Source: Verrucomicrobia subdivision 3 bacterium UBA693
Lineage (GTDB): Bacteria; Verrucomicrobiota; Verrucomicrobiia; Limisphaerales; UBA8199
Direction of reading: 5' to 3'
DNA: 47,316 nucleotides
Assembly (NCBI GenBank): GCA_002298785.1
Contig: DBMR01000042.1
Coordinates: 1-47,316, forward strand
The translations under genes and the position numbers were made by a program. The notes under the pieces are model-generated. The model was not told the DNA's origin and did no database searches. It was given only the letters and a program-made list of their open reading frames with translations. Positions 19,940 through 28,016 of the stretch are shown piece by piece (the stretch's first letter is position 1; each line of letters starts with the position of its first letter).

Positions 19940-20416
19940 ATGGGCATCGAATCCTTCTCTGTCACGCTGCGGGCAAAGCGCACCGAACCGATAGAATCGG
20001 TGCGGAGGGAGCTTGAGTCCTATCCGCACTTTAAGCTGCTCAGTCGAGACGGACGTGGCCTGTCTTTTGAATATGCCGACGGTGAATGCATCATTGAGGC
20101 TTTGCTGCGCGGCACGGACCAAGAGGCAGAGTTTGACGTTTGCGTTCGATTCGCGCTTTGCAATCCAGACGTCGTTGAGAAGCGTTTTATCGAGTTCATC
20201 AGGTGGGCGAAGGACCGTTGGAACCCTGACCAGCTATGGCAGATGACGAGTGTCTCAAAGGACAAGAGCACCTTCGGCCCAGATGAACTAGACGAGTTTT
20301 TGAAGCGTGTACCCTCAGAAGTGCAGGCGCTACGTGCTGTGTGGCAAAGGGCCTTCGGTCCCAAGCGTGGCGCTGTACGTGTAGCGGATGCTTACCAATG
20401 GGTGCGCCTCAGCTAG
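19940..20416 (+). CDS. Small cytoplasmic protein, candidate immunity partner of the RHS tip
   Basis: A 158-residue soluble protein with no signal peptide or membrane segment. The ATG lies four bases after the stop of the giant gene and has no Shine-Dalgarno sequence, so translation by reinitiation is likely. The sequence is mixed alpha/beta with an acidic first half (DGRGLSFEYADGECIIEAL) and conserved-looking tryptophans near the C-terminus (IRWAKDRWNPDQLWQM). I do not recognise the family. Position alone gives the main clue: in polymorphic toxin loci the gene right after the toxin tip usually encodes the immunity protein that binds it. Alternative: an unrelated small protein. Confidence 0.75.
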   Translation: MGIESFSVTLRAKRTEPIESVRRELESYPHFKLLSRDGRGLSFEYADGECIIEALLRGTDQEAEFDVCVRFALCNPDVVEKRFIEFIRWAKDRWNPDQLWQMTSVSKDKSTFGPDELDEFLKRVPSEVQALRAVWQRAFGPKRGAVRVADAYQWVRLS

Positions 20417-20621
20417 CCCTAATCTGGTTCATAGCTAAACACCAGGCAGTACATCGCCATTGCCAGCCCTCCACACCAACCCCTGCAGCCCTCAATCAAG
20501 AGAGCCACAGGAGCCGATGCGGAGGGCGTTTGTTTAATGAGCGCGTTCGAGTCGGCAGGCGATGCGTTGCTTTGTAAGCGTCATGCCAGACACCCTGCTA
20601 ACGGATCTGTTTTTTGGGAAG

Positions 20622-20660
20622 TCATAGATGTCAGAGGTGCTTTACCTCTGACATCTATGA
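20622..20660. repeat. Perfect 17-bp inverted repeat with 5-base loop
   Basis: The left arm TCATAGATGTCAGAGGT (20622-20638) and the right arm ACCTCTGACATCTATGA (20644-20660) are exact reverse complements around GCTTT. The hairpin is long and perfect but has no T-run on either side, so it does not look like a classical intrinsic terminator. It could be a transcript-end hairpin working with Rho, a DNA-binding site, or a small mobile repeat. Confidence 0.85.
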
Positions 20661-21011
20661 TGCTCTGCGGAGAGGTTCGGTGTTACGAACTTTTTTGCCG
20701 TCATAGCATTGGCCTAGTTGGCGTCATAGCTTGGTGAGGCCGTTGGCCGCACTGGCATCTGATCTTGTGGCCGAATAACACCGACTTTTGGCACAACGAC
20801 CTATTCACAGGAATCGGTCACCCCTGCCTGGGTAACAATCCTTTTGGCGCAGAACGCGCAGGTGAAAAAAACGAAAATAACCTTGCGTTGAAATCTCCGA
20901 CGCCTTTAGGATGCAACTGTCTCAAATTGATTGCTCGCACTGGTTCCTTGCTCGGAAGAATATTGGAATGCTGTTTTTTTGGGAACCGGCTTCGCGGAGC
21001 ATTTTCTTCCC

Positions 21012-21015
21012 GGAG
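21012..21015 (+). promoter_or_regulatory. Ribosome binding site that sets the kinase start at 21024
   Basis: GGAG lies eight bases before the ATG at 21024. An in-frame TTG at 20931 would add 31 residues, but it has no comparable site and the added residues do not match the conserved start of PocR proteins. The ATG is preferred. Confidence 0.65.
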
Positions 21016-21023
21016 ACAATACG

Positions 21024-23837
21024 ATGAAGGAACCTAGTATGGTAGAAGCCGATAGTTTGCTTTTGCAGAACTCGCGTGAGCTGCCCACCCTCCGGGAAAT
21101 GCTAGACTCTTTCGCAAAGGTTCAGCAGATCGGTGTCGGCCTGTTTACAACGGATTGTCAACGTATTAGTGGATCGAGCATTCACTCACGCTTTTGCCAT
21201 CTTATTAGAAATGCTAAAAAAGACGGCATAGCAAGCGGCAGCGCAGAATGCGAAGCATGCGACAAAGATCATTTCCCCTTTAATGGAGACCTCCAAAAAC
21301 CATACCGTTGTCATGCGGGTCTAATTGACTTTAGTGTTCCGCTATTAACGAGCAAACAGGTGCTCATTGGCGCAATTTTTGGAGGACAAGTAATAGATCA
21401 TGCGTTGACAAAGGAGGATTTTGCACGCTTTCGGGATCTTGCTCAAAAGTACGGGATTGAAGAGACTGAGTTGTTCGAAGCTGCGACTCAAGTGAAGAAG
21501 GTTAGCGAGAAGGATATCCAAGATCTAGTGTCCCTCACAGGAACGATCGCTAAGACGATAACGCAACTTCTTGAGCGAAAATCCCAAGAGCATGAGTTTA
21601 TTTTACAGCTGTCCAGCACGGCTGATGTCGAGCAGTTGTGCTCCCATGTTATTCGCTACATTCAGGCAATTACGTGTGCAGAAGCATGCTCGATTTTTCT
21701 GCGAGACGATCCACACTCTGACACGGTCGTCTTGAAAGCAACGTCAAGCCCTTTCCTCAAGGCGAAAATCGGGAAAGCCGCATATGCTGCTGGCGAGGGA
21801 CTTACTGGTTGGGTGTTCCAGCAAGGCCAGCCAATCCTCATCTCTAGTCTTAATGACCTCAAAGAACTTGACTCCTACAGTCCTCCTGCAGTTTGGCGGG
21901 CGCTTCACATTGAGATGAAGGCCAAGGAAAATGCGGGGAGTTTTTTGGCTGCACCGCTTCTTCTTAAAGGCATCGACGGAAATACCAATAAGATCCTAGG
22001 AGTTATTCGGGCAACACGAGAACAAGGTCTCCCGCCCTTCTGTAACGAAGATTTGACAACTTTGCAGGGGATAGCACGCCTTATCGTTAATTCCATTGAG
22101 AGTGCGCAGAATCAACTTCAGGCCCGGAGTGATGCACTTGCATTCGAAGCATTGAGCAGGGCATCCAAGCTCCTCAATATGGCTCCAGATCCCTCTAAGG
22201 TGTTTGACGCCATACTTTCGAGTGGATTAAGTATCGTTCAAAAAAAGCCTGGGAATTGCACACTATGTGTGCTAGAACACGTGGCGGACAAGGGCAAATT
22301 TGTCATCACGCACGGGTGTGGAACGGATTTTAGGGATGCTTACGTAGGCAAACGTTTTTCGGACTCGGAGGGATTAGCCGGCGAGGTCCTCCGAACGCAA
22401 AAGTACTGTCTTTCCCACGATGTCCAGAAGGAGCGGCACTATGTAAATCTCATTGAAAATGTGATGTCCGCATTAGTTGTCCCAGTGTGGCTTCAGAAGC
22501 GAATAGCTGGTGTAATTACCATCGCCAGCGATGCCTCAAATGCCTTTCAACATGGTGACGCCATCCATTTTCAAACTTTCGCAGACCATGTCGCAGTAGC
22601 TCTCGAAAAAGCTCAGCGGCACCGACGGGCAACAACTCAGATCGATGTTCTGAACAAGTGCGTCGAACGGATTATTTTAGGAGCTAACCTGTCTGAGATT
22701 GCGGAGCGTGTTCTTGCCGTTGTAAACGATAAGATCGAGGTCGCCGCTGTCTCTCTTTTCCTAATAAAGGAGGATCAGAAATTATATTTAGTGGCCAGCA
22801 CTGATGCCATTTTGAGCCATCGAGCAAAATCAGAGGAAGTTAGCTACAAAATCGGGCAGGGTTTGACTGGCTGGGTCGCTTTATCTGGGAGACCGTTACG
22901 CATTGACAGAGTGGATGACCCTGCCGAGCTTAGGTCTATTGATGTGGGCTTAAAGTGGGAGAATAGATTCAGTGAATCAATCGAAGAGGTCTCGGAATGG
23001 AAATCATTCCTAGCTGTTCCGATTATTTTTCAGCGCGGCCTAGGAGGCCAAAACTTCTGGGGGGTTCTGCGGCTGGCACGTAGAGGCGGGACGCGCACAT
23101 TCAGTGTCGCAGACGAAGAGATTGCGTTGAGCGCAGCTGACTATGCCGCAGTCGCGCTTACATTTGCGTCAGCATATCTGAGCCGGGAGATGGCAATTCG
23201 AGGATTTGCCCACGATGCCGGCGGGCCAATCCAAACTTTGCGGCGTGATTTGGACCACTTGGCTAAGCTCTCAGAAATTGCCCAGAAAGTTTGGATCACG
23301 GATATAACCAAACTCGCCGAGTACTTGGCATACCTAATAGACACTTATGTATTAATTGGCCGTGGAAGTGAAGTCAGGATCACCCGCGAGGTGTTCGAAG
23401 TTTCACCACTAATTGACAATATTCTATGGATGGCGTTCGCTCCGTTCGAGGAAAAATCTCAACGCGTCCACGCTGAAAACCACGTGCCCCTAGGGTTGAC
23501 AATAAAGGCCGATAAGGCAAAATTTTACATTGCCATATATAACCTTGCTCTGAACAGTGTGAAAGTCTGTAACGAACGGCTCACTATTGAATTTGTCGAT
23601 CAGCCTGATACCTGGGAATTCAGAGTGTATGATGATGGACCGGGGATCGACTTGGAGTCGATCCCCGGCGAAGTGTCTCATCGAAAGCTAGGGCTACCGA
23701 TCGTTAGGATGTTCGCCAAGGCCCACGGCGGGGACTTGGGTTTGCACCGAAATACCGACGGCAAACCAGGAACCGTAGCAATCATAACACTGCCGAAACC
23801 CACCGAACTTATCTCAGAATCACTCCCTGCACTATGA
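21024..23837 (+). CDS. Sensor histidine kinase, PocR-GAF-GAF-GAF-HisKA-HATPase
   Basis: A 937-residue protein without membrane segments, so a cytoplasmic sensor. Approximate order: PocR sensory domain (20-190) with the typical cysteines (AECEACD, YRCHAGLIDFSVPL, GAIFGGQV); three GAF domains (195-370, 375-530, 540-715), the first and third each with an E/Q-GLTGWV motif; a dimerisation helix with FAHDAGGPIQTL, phospho-acceptor His730; and an ATPase domain with N box near Asn840, DDGPGI near 870 and a KLGLPIVRMFAKAHGG lid region. All catalytic elements are present, so it should be active. PocR domains bind small ligands, often glycols or hydrocarbon derivatives; the ligand here is unknown. The last bases overlap the start of the next gene (ATGA), so kinase and receiver are translationally coupled. 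Confidence 0.85.
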   Translation: MKEPSMVEADSLLLQNSRELPTLREMLDSFAKVQQIGVGLFTTDCQRISGSSIHSRFCHLIRNAKKDGIASGSAECEACDKDHFPFNGDLQKPYRCHAGLIDFSVPLLTSKQVLIGAIFGGQVIDHALTKEDFARFRDLAQKYGIEETELFEAATQVKKVSEKDIQDLVSLTGTIAKTITQLLERKSQEHEFILQLSSTADVEQLCSHVIRYIQAITCAEACSIFLRDDPHSDTVVLKATSSPFLKAKIGKAAYAAGEGLTGWVFQQGQPILISSLNDLKELDSYSPPAVWRALHIEMKAKENAGSFLAAPLLLKGIDGNTNKILGVIRATREQGLPPFCNEDLTTLQGIARLIVNSIESAQNQLQARSDALAFEALSRASKLLNMAPDPSKVFDAILSSGLSIVQKKPGNCTLCVLEHVADKGKFVITHGCGTDFRDAYVGKRFSDSEGLAGEVLRTQKYCLSHDVQKERHYVNLIENVMSALVVPVWLQKRIAGVITIASDASNAFQHGDAIHFQTFADHVAVALEKAQRHRRATTQIDVLNKCVERIILGANLSEIAERVLAVVNDKIEVAAVSLFLIKEDQKLYLVASTDAILSHRAKSEEVSYKIGQGLTGWVALSGRPLRIDRVDDPAELRSIDVGLKWENRFSESIEEVSEWKSFLAVPIIFQRGLGGQNFWGVLRLARRGGTRTFSVADEEIALSAADYAAVALTFASAYLSREMAIRGFAHDAGGPIQTLRRDLDHLAKLSEIAQKVWITDITKLAEYLAYLIDTYVLIGRGSEVRITREVFEVSPLIDNILWMAFAPFEEKSQRVHAENHVPLGLTIKADKAKFYIAIYNLALNSVKVCNERLTIEFVDQPDTWEFRVYDDGPGIDLESIPGEVSHRKLGLPIVRMFAKAHGGDLGLHRNTDGKPGTVAIITLPKPTELISESLPAL

Positions 23838-24253
23838 CTCGAGCAAAGAAAAGAATCGCACTGGTCGATCACCGGAGGCGTGATCAAATTCAAACCCTCA
23901 TTGATGATTTGGAGGCAGCCGGTCATGAAACGAAGCACATATTCAGAGAAGAGCCTGCTTTGGCTTACTCTGAAATCTTGGAGTTTATGCCGGATGTTTT
24001 GTGTGCGGACTTGTATTTTGAGCATCATGATAAGGAAACCGACCCTCCTAATGATTGGTGGGGAGTCAAGATTATTCGTCTATTGAACCAAGGCTTAGTC
24101 AGCTATCGACTTCCGATATTTGTCGAGTGCAAATACCTCAACGCCGATGTTTTTTCGGTTCTCAACGACCTTGGAGTGCCAAGTGGTAACGTAGGCGACA
24201 GGGGCCAAATCTGCCCGAAAGTCATTTTATCTCACCTAGCAGCCACGCAATGA
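23834..24253 (+). CDS. Stand-alone receiver-domain protein, partner of the upstream kinase
   Basis: A 139-residue protein that overlaps the kinase stop by four bases. It follows the CheY-like pattern: first strand RIALVDH with Asp12, third strand PDVLCADLYF with Asp59 as likely phospho-acceptor, and a later strand LPIFVECKY with Lys100. The pattern is divergent: the usual acidic pair after strand 1 is D-H, and the conserved lysine could be either Lys100 or the one in ICPK near the end. There is no DNA-binding output domain, so it probably acts by protein contact or passes phosphate on to another protein. Receiver assignment is by pattern and by coupling to a kinase. Confidence 0.7.
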   Translation: MTRAKKRIALVDHRRRDQIQTLIDDLEAAGHETKHIFREEPALAYSEILEFMPDVLCADLYFEHHDKETDPPNDWWGVKIIRLLNQGLVSYRLPIFVECKYLNADVFSVLNDLGVPSGNVGDRGQICPKVILSHLAATQ

Positions 24254-24889
24254 AACGTGTGATTCCTGTGCTTTGTCTACGAATTATACACTTCTCGGCA
24301 AGAATCATAACAAGCGGATTTGGAATTTGTTAACATGTGTTTGAACTGAAGAGATTACTAAAATGTCAAAAAGCTTTACACATTGCGATGTATGAACGTC
24401 GTTTTCGGGATCCAGCGACTCGCAGACCCAAGTGGCGTTAAGTCAATATGTTTGAACGTGAACATTCTCAGGAAATCAAGCTTTCAGTCTTGCTGGCATT
24501 ACTTCTGCTATGTCTACAGGCCATGGGTATCGATGGGGATAATTGCGTTAGTGTGGGCCAAGCAGGATGGGCAACTAATAGCACGAATACCATGACCCTC
24601 CCGGTGTTATATTGCAGATCCCGTCAGCGATGTCCGAGCATCAACGCAGGAAAAATGGGAAATTTGGGAAAAACCGTGCGGCCCTTGGTCAGGTCCACTG
24701 AGGACAGCCGTGGCTCCTTGGAGACATCCTCGGTGACCCTTCTCCAGATTCCGACGGATGTAGGAACTTACCCACGCACGCTTGATTAGTAAATGAGCTT
24801 TTGTTACGATTGGAATTAGAAGATGCACTTTTGTAGTGAAGAAGACTGTCGGATTATTGATGTTCCAAATTCAAATTGAGGATATAATT
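24254..24889. other. AT-rich intergenic region with no secure gene
   Basis: About 640 bases. A frame from 24448 to 24789 starts with a hydrophobic stretch (LSVLLALLLLCLQ) but then turns into low-quality sequence and has no ribosome binding site. A basic 34-codon frame that could start at a GTG near 24337 ends ERRFRDPATRRPKWR, just before it. They may be remnants of one broken gene, but I cannot support either as real. The promoter for the small gene at 24890 should lie at the right end of this stretch. Confidence 0.4.
24878..24881 (+). promoter_or_regulatory. Ribosome binding site of the small gene at 24890
   Basis: GAGG sits eight bases before the ATG at 24890. It favours this start over an in-frame GTG at 24836, which has no such site. 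Confidence 0.6.
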
Positions 24890-25099
24890 ATGAGGAAGTC
24901 TATTGTAGATACTCGCGTTCATAAGGATGTTATGCGTCAAGACGTATGGAAGAGCACAAAAGGAACGACACAAAGTCGATATGAAATTGACGCCCAGAAG
25001 CCAACCGCAACGTCGACTGAAAGGATCGACCCCTCTAAGACGGAATCCGGGCATGCGCTTCATCCAGTTCCGCTGAGGTTCGTGCCGATGGCGCTTTAG
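24890..25099 (+). CDS. Small hypothetical hydrophilic protein with its own terminator
   Basis: A 69-residue protein starting MRKSIVDTRVHKDVMRQD, rich in charged and polar residues and without cysteines or a membrane segment. I do not recognise it. Support comes from the frame around it: a clear GAGG ribosome binding site and, 30 bases after the stop, a strong intrinsic terminator. The gene is therefore expressed as a short single-gene transcript, or the transcript itself is the functional product as a small RNA. The coding sequence is unlike the neighbours in being AT-rich in its first half and richer in GC at the end. Confidence 0.5.
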   Translation: MRKSIVDTRVHKDVMRQDVWKSTKGTTQSRYEIDAQKPTATSTERIDPSKTESGHALHPVPLRFVPMAL

Positions 25100-25128
25100 C
25101 CTCATCGCATCCATCTAGTCATGTTGTC

Positions 25129-25159
25129 AAAAACGCTTGGAGCTGCCCAAGCGTTTTTT
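25129..25159 (+). terminator. Strong Rho-independent terminator
   Basis: AAAAACGCTTGG (25129-25140) pairs perfectly with CCAAGCGTTTTT (25147-25158) around the loop AGCTGC, followed by one further T. The 12-bp stem with a T-run points to termination of plus-strand transcription from the small gene at 24890. The A-run on the left arm would also allow some minus-strand termination for the convergent PEGA gene. Confidence 0.9.
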
Positions 25160-25304
25160 GTGCGCTCGACTGGACAGAACTCGATCCGTCGCCGCGCCGT
25201 GGCATGTTCCCCGTATACTGTAATTACCCGCGCGGCGCTCAAATATTTATTCCTTCGGTATACCGGAGTAAAGTCGTTCAAATGAATTTCTGGTGCTCGA
25301 TAAT

Positions 25305-26912
25305 TTATTGCCCCAGGTTTCCAAGCGCCCTTTGAATCCGCGTCGTCACATCTACCACGCCCTCGTCCAACCGAGTTTTCAGTTTTTCCGTGAGCGGGCC
25401 AGTACGCGATGGATGTATGGGGGCATATTTCACCTCCGATGGCGCATTGATGAGCGCCCCGAAACTGAATTTATTCACCGCCTCGGCCTTGAATTCCAGA
25501 ACCTTAAAGAGCACCTGCGTTTCATCATCCTTGGTCTGAGCGCCGACAATCACGCACTGTCGCCGACCGGCGCTTGTCGCGAGTAACGTGGTAAATTCTT
25601 GCCGGGCCTCGATCACGAAGGTTCCGGGTAAGAGAGAATCCTTCTTTGTGATTAGATAAAAAGGCTTTGTTCCCAAGGTTTCGAGAATGGCCGTCTCGAC
25701 TTCCTTCACGGGCTTGGTTGTCTTTAGCTCGTGGCTGTCGAACAAATCCGACTCTTCATACGATGCGAGCGCGGCCTTAAAGGCTTCCTGACCCCGGCTT
25801 AACCGTGCCTGCTGTCGAGCATCAGCTTCCTGCGCTTCTCGTTGTCGGTTCTCCTGCTCCCGTTTGTCCACCTGCACGAGAAGCGCTTGCGCCTCCTCGT
25901 TATTTGGAACCAACTTCAGTGTCGCTTCGATTTCAAGCCTAGCGCCTTTCAGGCTTTTGCGGTTAAGCAACGCCTTTGCTTGTTGTACATGATTCCCCAC
26001 CTCAGCTTCCCGTTGCAGCGCCGTCGCGTCGGGATCAGCGGGTTTCGATTGCAGGGCCGAAGCGAGCGCTTCTAAAGCTCGGTCGAAATCTCTTACTTCG
26101 ATGAATTGCCGCGCCGACGTCATGGCTTGGGAGTACTGCCGATTAACCAGGTTCGTCCGGAACGAATTGGTTTGATTCGCTATGATTGCAAGTGTCAGCG
26201 GAACAGGTATATGCCCGGCCAAACGCAACTCCCCTTTCCAAACGCCCGACCGCATTTCCAACAACACGAGTGGCGTATTGCCTAATGCATTTCCCGCCTC
26301 CCCAACCACGGTGGCGCCCGAAGGATCGCTCTCGAAAATCAAAACCCCAAGCGGCGGAGCAATGCTTAGCAACACTTCCTTCTCTTTAGAAACTGTGGCG
26401 CGTGTCGCCTCTTGATAATTGGCCCATCGGGATTCGATTGCGTAAACGTCCGTGGGCACAGAAGAAGTGAGGCCGGTGCTGTTCGTGAGTGTTACCGAGA
26501 ACTCGGGCCCTCTAATCAACACATTGGCTGCCGGCGGCTTGATCTCTACGGCGAGATGGCCGTGGGTGCGGTTTAGCCCGATTTTTCCAAGGTCATGTTC
26601 CCCGTACCACACGAAAAAATTCGTGCTGAATGACTCTGCTTTTGGATGGGTCACCGCTAAGTGATGTCGGCCAAGCGCCACACGCTGCCCGCTCATGATT
26701 CGTTGGCCATCCAGCGCGACGCTAGCTTCATAATCGACCAGTCGCCCACCCAAATCCACCTTGAAGCTGATTCGCGTTTGCGCGATCCACCGCTCGTGTA
26801 AACGGATGCTATAGAGGACAAGAACCAGGATTAACCACCAGATTAAAGGGCGCAGAACGCGAAACCAGGACCGAAAGGGCTTCCGGGCAGGAATTGGATC
26901 GGGAATGCTCAT
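25305..26912 (-). CDS. Membrane-anchored PEGA-domain protein with repeat and coiled-coil region
   Basis: A 535-residue protein. A short basic cytoplasmic N-terminus is followed by one membrane segment (about 24-41, WWLILVLVLYSIRL), so most of the protein lies on the periplasmic side. About residues 48-170 form beta-rich repeats. Residues 190-245 are a PEGA-like domain (FESDPSGATVVGEAG, then GNTPLVL). Residues 265-345 look like TPR helices (FDRALEALASALQSKPADPDA and LKGARLEIEATLKLVPNNEEA). A charged Q/E/R-rich coiled coil covers 345-375. The last 160 residues form an unassigned domain. PEGA domains are known in surface and cell-envelope proteins. It faces away from the two plus-strand genes and shares their upstream region, which suggests joint control. 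Function unknown. Confidence 0.8.
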   Translation of the reverse strand: MSIPDPIPARKPFRSWFRVLRPLIWWLILVLVLYSIRLHERWIAQTRISFKVDLGGRLVDYEASVALDGQRIMSGQRVALGRHHLAVTHPKAESFSTNFFVWYGEHDLGKIGLNRTHGHLAVEIKPPAANVLIRGPEFSVTLTNSTGLTSSVPTDVYAIESRWANYQEATRATVSKEKEVLLSIAPPLGVLIFESDPSGATVVGEAGNALGNTPLVLLEMRSGVWKGELRLAGHIPVPLTLAIIANQTNSFRTNLVNRQYSQAMTSARQFIEVRDFDRALEALASALQSKPADPDATALQREAEVGNHVQQAKALLNRKSLKGARLEIEATLKLVPNNEEAQALLVQVDKREQENRQREAQEADARQQARLSRGQEAFKAALASYEESDLFDSHELKTTKPVKEVETAILETLGTKPFYLITKKDSLLPGTFVIEARQEFTTLLATSAGRRQCVIVGAQTKDDETQVLFKVLEFKAEAVNKFSFGALINAPSEVKYAPIHPSRTGPLTEKLKTRLDEGVVDVTTRIQRALGNLGQ

Positions 26913-27251
26913 GACGGTCTTTCCCTTCAGTCAGCGGTCAAATCTCGACGCGACCACGGAGCAACCTCCGTCGTGACCAAACGCTGCCATTCGGTTTGGC
27001 GCTCACCATTCTGAGTACCCGACGCCATCATTGATGCAACAGGGTTAGCTGCACGTATCTTTACTTACAAGTTCAAAAAGGTTGAAGTATGATATCTCCG
27101 AGTCACTTTCGCTCAGACGTCGACCCATACCCTGGCAGAGTTTCAGGCCGTTCCGACCGACTTCTGCCGCGTATGCGCTCTCATCCACCTTCCGATTTGG
27201 CGTTGACCCCTGAATCGAACTGATGCAAAGATTACCAACAGATACTTGACT
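26913..27251. other. Divergent control region between the PEGA gene and the membrane protein-ATPase pair
   Basis: About 340 bases between two start codons that point away from each other. No gene is supported here. Both promoters should lie inside, but I see no hexamer pair that stands out. The minus-strand start has a weak AAGGGAAAG ribosome binding site just upstream. Confidence 0.5.
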
Positions 27252-28013
27252 ATGGCTAAATCCGACGACCATCCCAAAAGAAGTGAGGTCTGGCGTCGTT
27301 TGATTGACTTCACTTTCGGGTTTGAGAATAGAAAGGGGGAAGTCCTGAATTCCTGGATTTTGTCCGCCGACGGATTCAATTGTTCACCGCAGGAATTTTA
27401 TGCAACCGTAGAGCAACAGTTGGCCGCTCGCAAGATTCCCAAAATGGCCATTACACGACAGGAATTTAGCGAGGGTGGCTTGCTGTCCGACCAACGGATC
27501 TACTTGCGCTTGATGCGTGAACGGTTGGCCATTGTCACCTGCGCCGCACCGTTTGGAAACATCTTCTTCTTTTCCTGTCGCACAGTTTATGTTCCAGCGT
27601 TGGTTCGGCTTTGGCATATTCTGGCGACCCTGGTTTTTTTCTACCTGGTCGCTCGCCTGTTGATCATACCACTCGGTCTAACCTTTGCATCCATTGCTCT
27701 CATCACCTTGGTATTTGCCCTCGCCGGCGTGCTAAGGAACGCATCGGCAGACGGTTTTTCTGACCTCGACAGTATCCTGCTCCGAATCCCCTTGGTCCAC
27801 ACCATCTATGAAGACTGGTTTCGCCAGGACACATATTATCGCGAGGACACCCGAAGTCTCTACACGCAGCTTGTGCCCGAGCTAATCAAGGAACTCGCCC
27901 AAGATGTTTGTGCGGCGAAGGGTGTCAAACTGCAGCCGCAATTTCAACGCACCCCGGCCATCGCTGACCTTAACCGACCGCTCCTGTCAGATATAAAGTC
28001 TCCGGCGATTTGA
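27252..28013 (+). CDS. Membrane protein coupled to the ATPase gene
   Basis: A 253-residue protein. About 110 cytoplasmic residues (FTFGFENRKGEVLNSWILSA, then QQLAARKIPKMAITRQEFSE) come first, then a pair of membrane segments (about 118-160, LWHILATLVFFYLVARLLI and FASIALITLVFALAGVL), then a charged tail with a tyrosine-rich stretch (IYEDWFRQDTYYREDTRSLY). I do not recognise the family. The ATG at 27252 is used; an in-frame TTG two codons earlier is the alternative. The stop is three bases before the ATG of the ATPase gene, and the next ribosome binding site GAGG overlaps the stop codon, so the two proteins are made together. It may anchor the ATPase to the membrane. Confidence 0.8.
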   Translation: MAKSDDHPKRSEVWRRLIDFTFGFENRKGEVLNSWILSADGFNCSPQEFYATVEQQLAARKIPKMAITRQEFSEGGLLSDQRIYLRLMRERLAIVTCAAPFGNIFFFSCRTVYVPALVRLWHILATLVFFYLVARLLIIPLGLTFASIALITLVFALAGVLRNASADGFSDLDSILLRIPLVHTIYEDWFRQDTYYREDTRSLYTQLVPELIKELAQDVCAAKGVKLQPQFQRTPAIADLNRPLLSDIKSPAI

Positions 28014-28016
28014 GGT

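Larger units (their letters stand above)
20417..21023. other. Intergenic region between the RHS locus and the histidine kinase
   Basis: About 600 bases without a supportable gene. The open frames here lack ribosome binding sites and domains. The region holds a perfect 17-bp inverted repeat (listed separately) and a short direct repeat of CGTCATAGC near 20699 and 20724. The upstream control region of the kinase gene must lie in the right half, but I see no clear promoter hexamer pair. Confidence 0.5.

Noticed and set aside
20931..21023. N-terminal extension of the kinase from a TTG at 20931
   Set aside because: The ATG at 21024 has a GGAG ribosome binding site and the extension does not resemble PocR-protein starts.
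24448..24789. Frame with a hydrophobic N-terminus (LSVLLALLLLCLQ)
   Set aside because: No ribosome binding site, no domain, and the part after the hydrophobic stretch does not look like a real protein. It may be a gene remnant.
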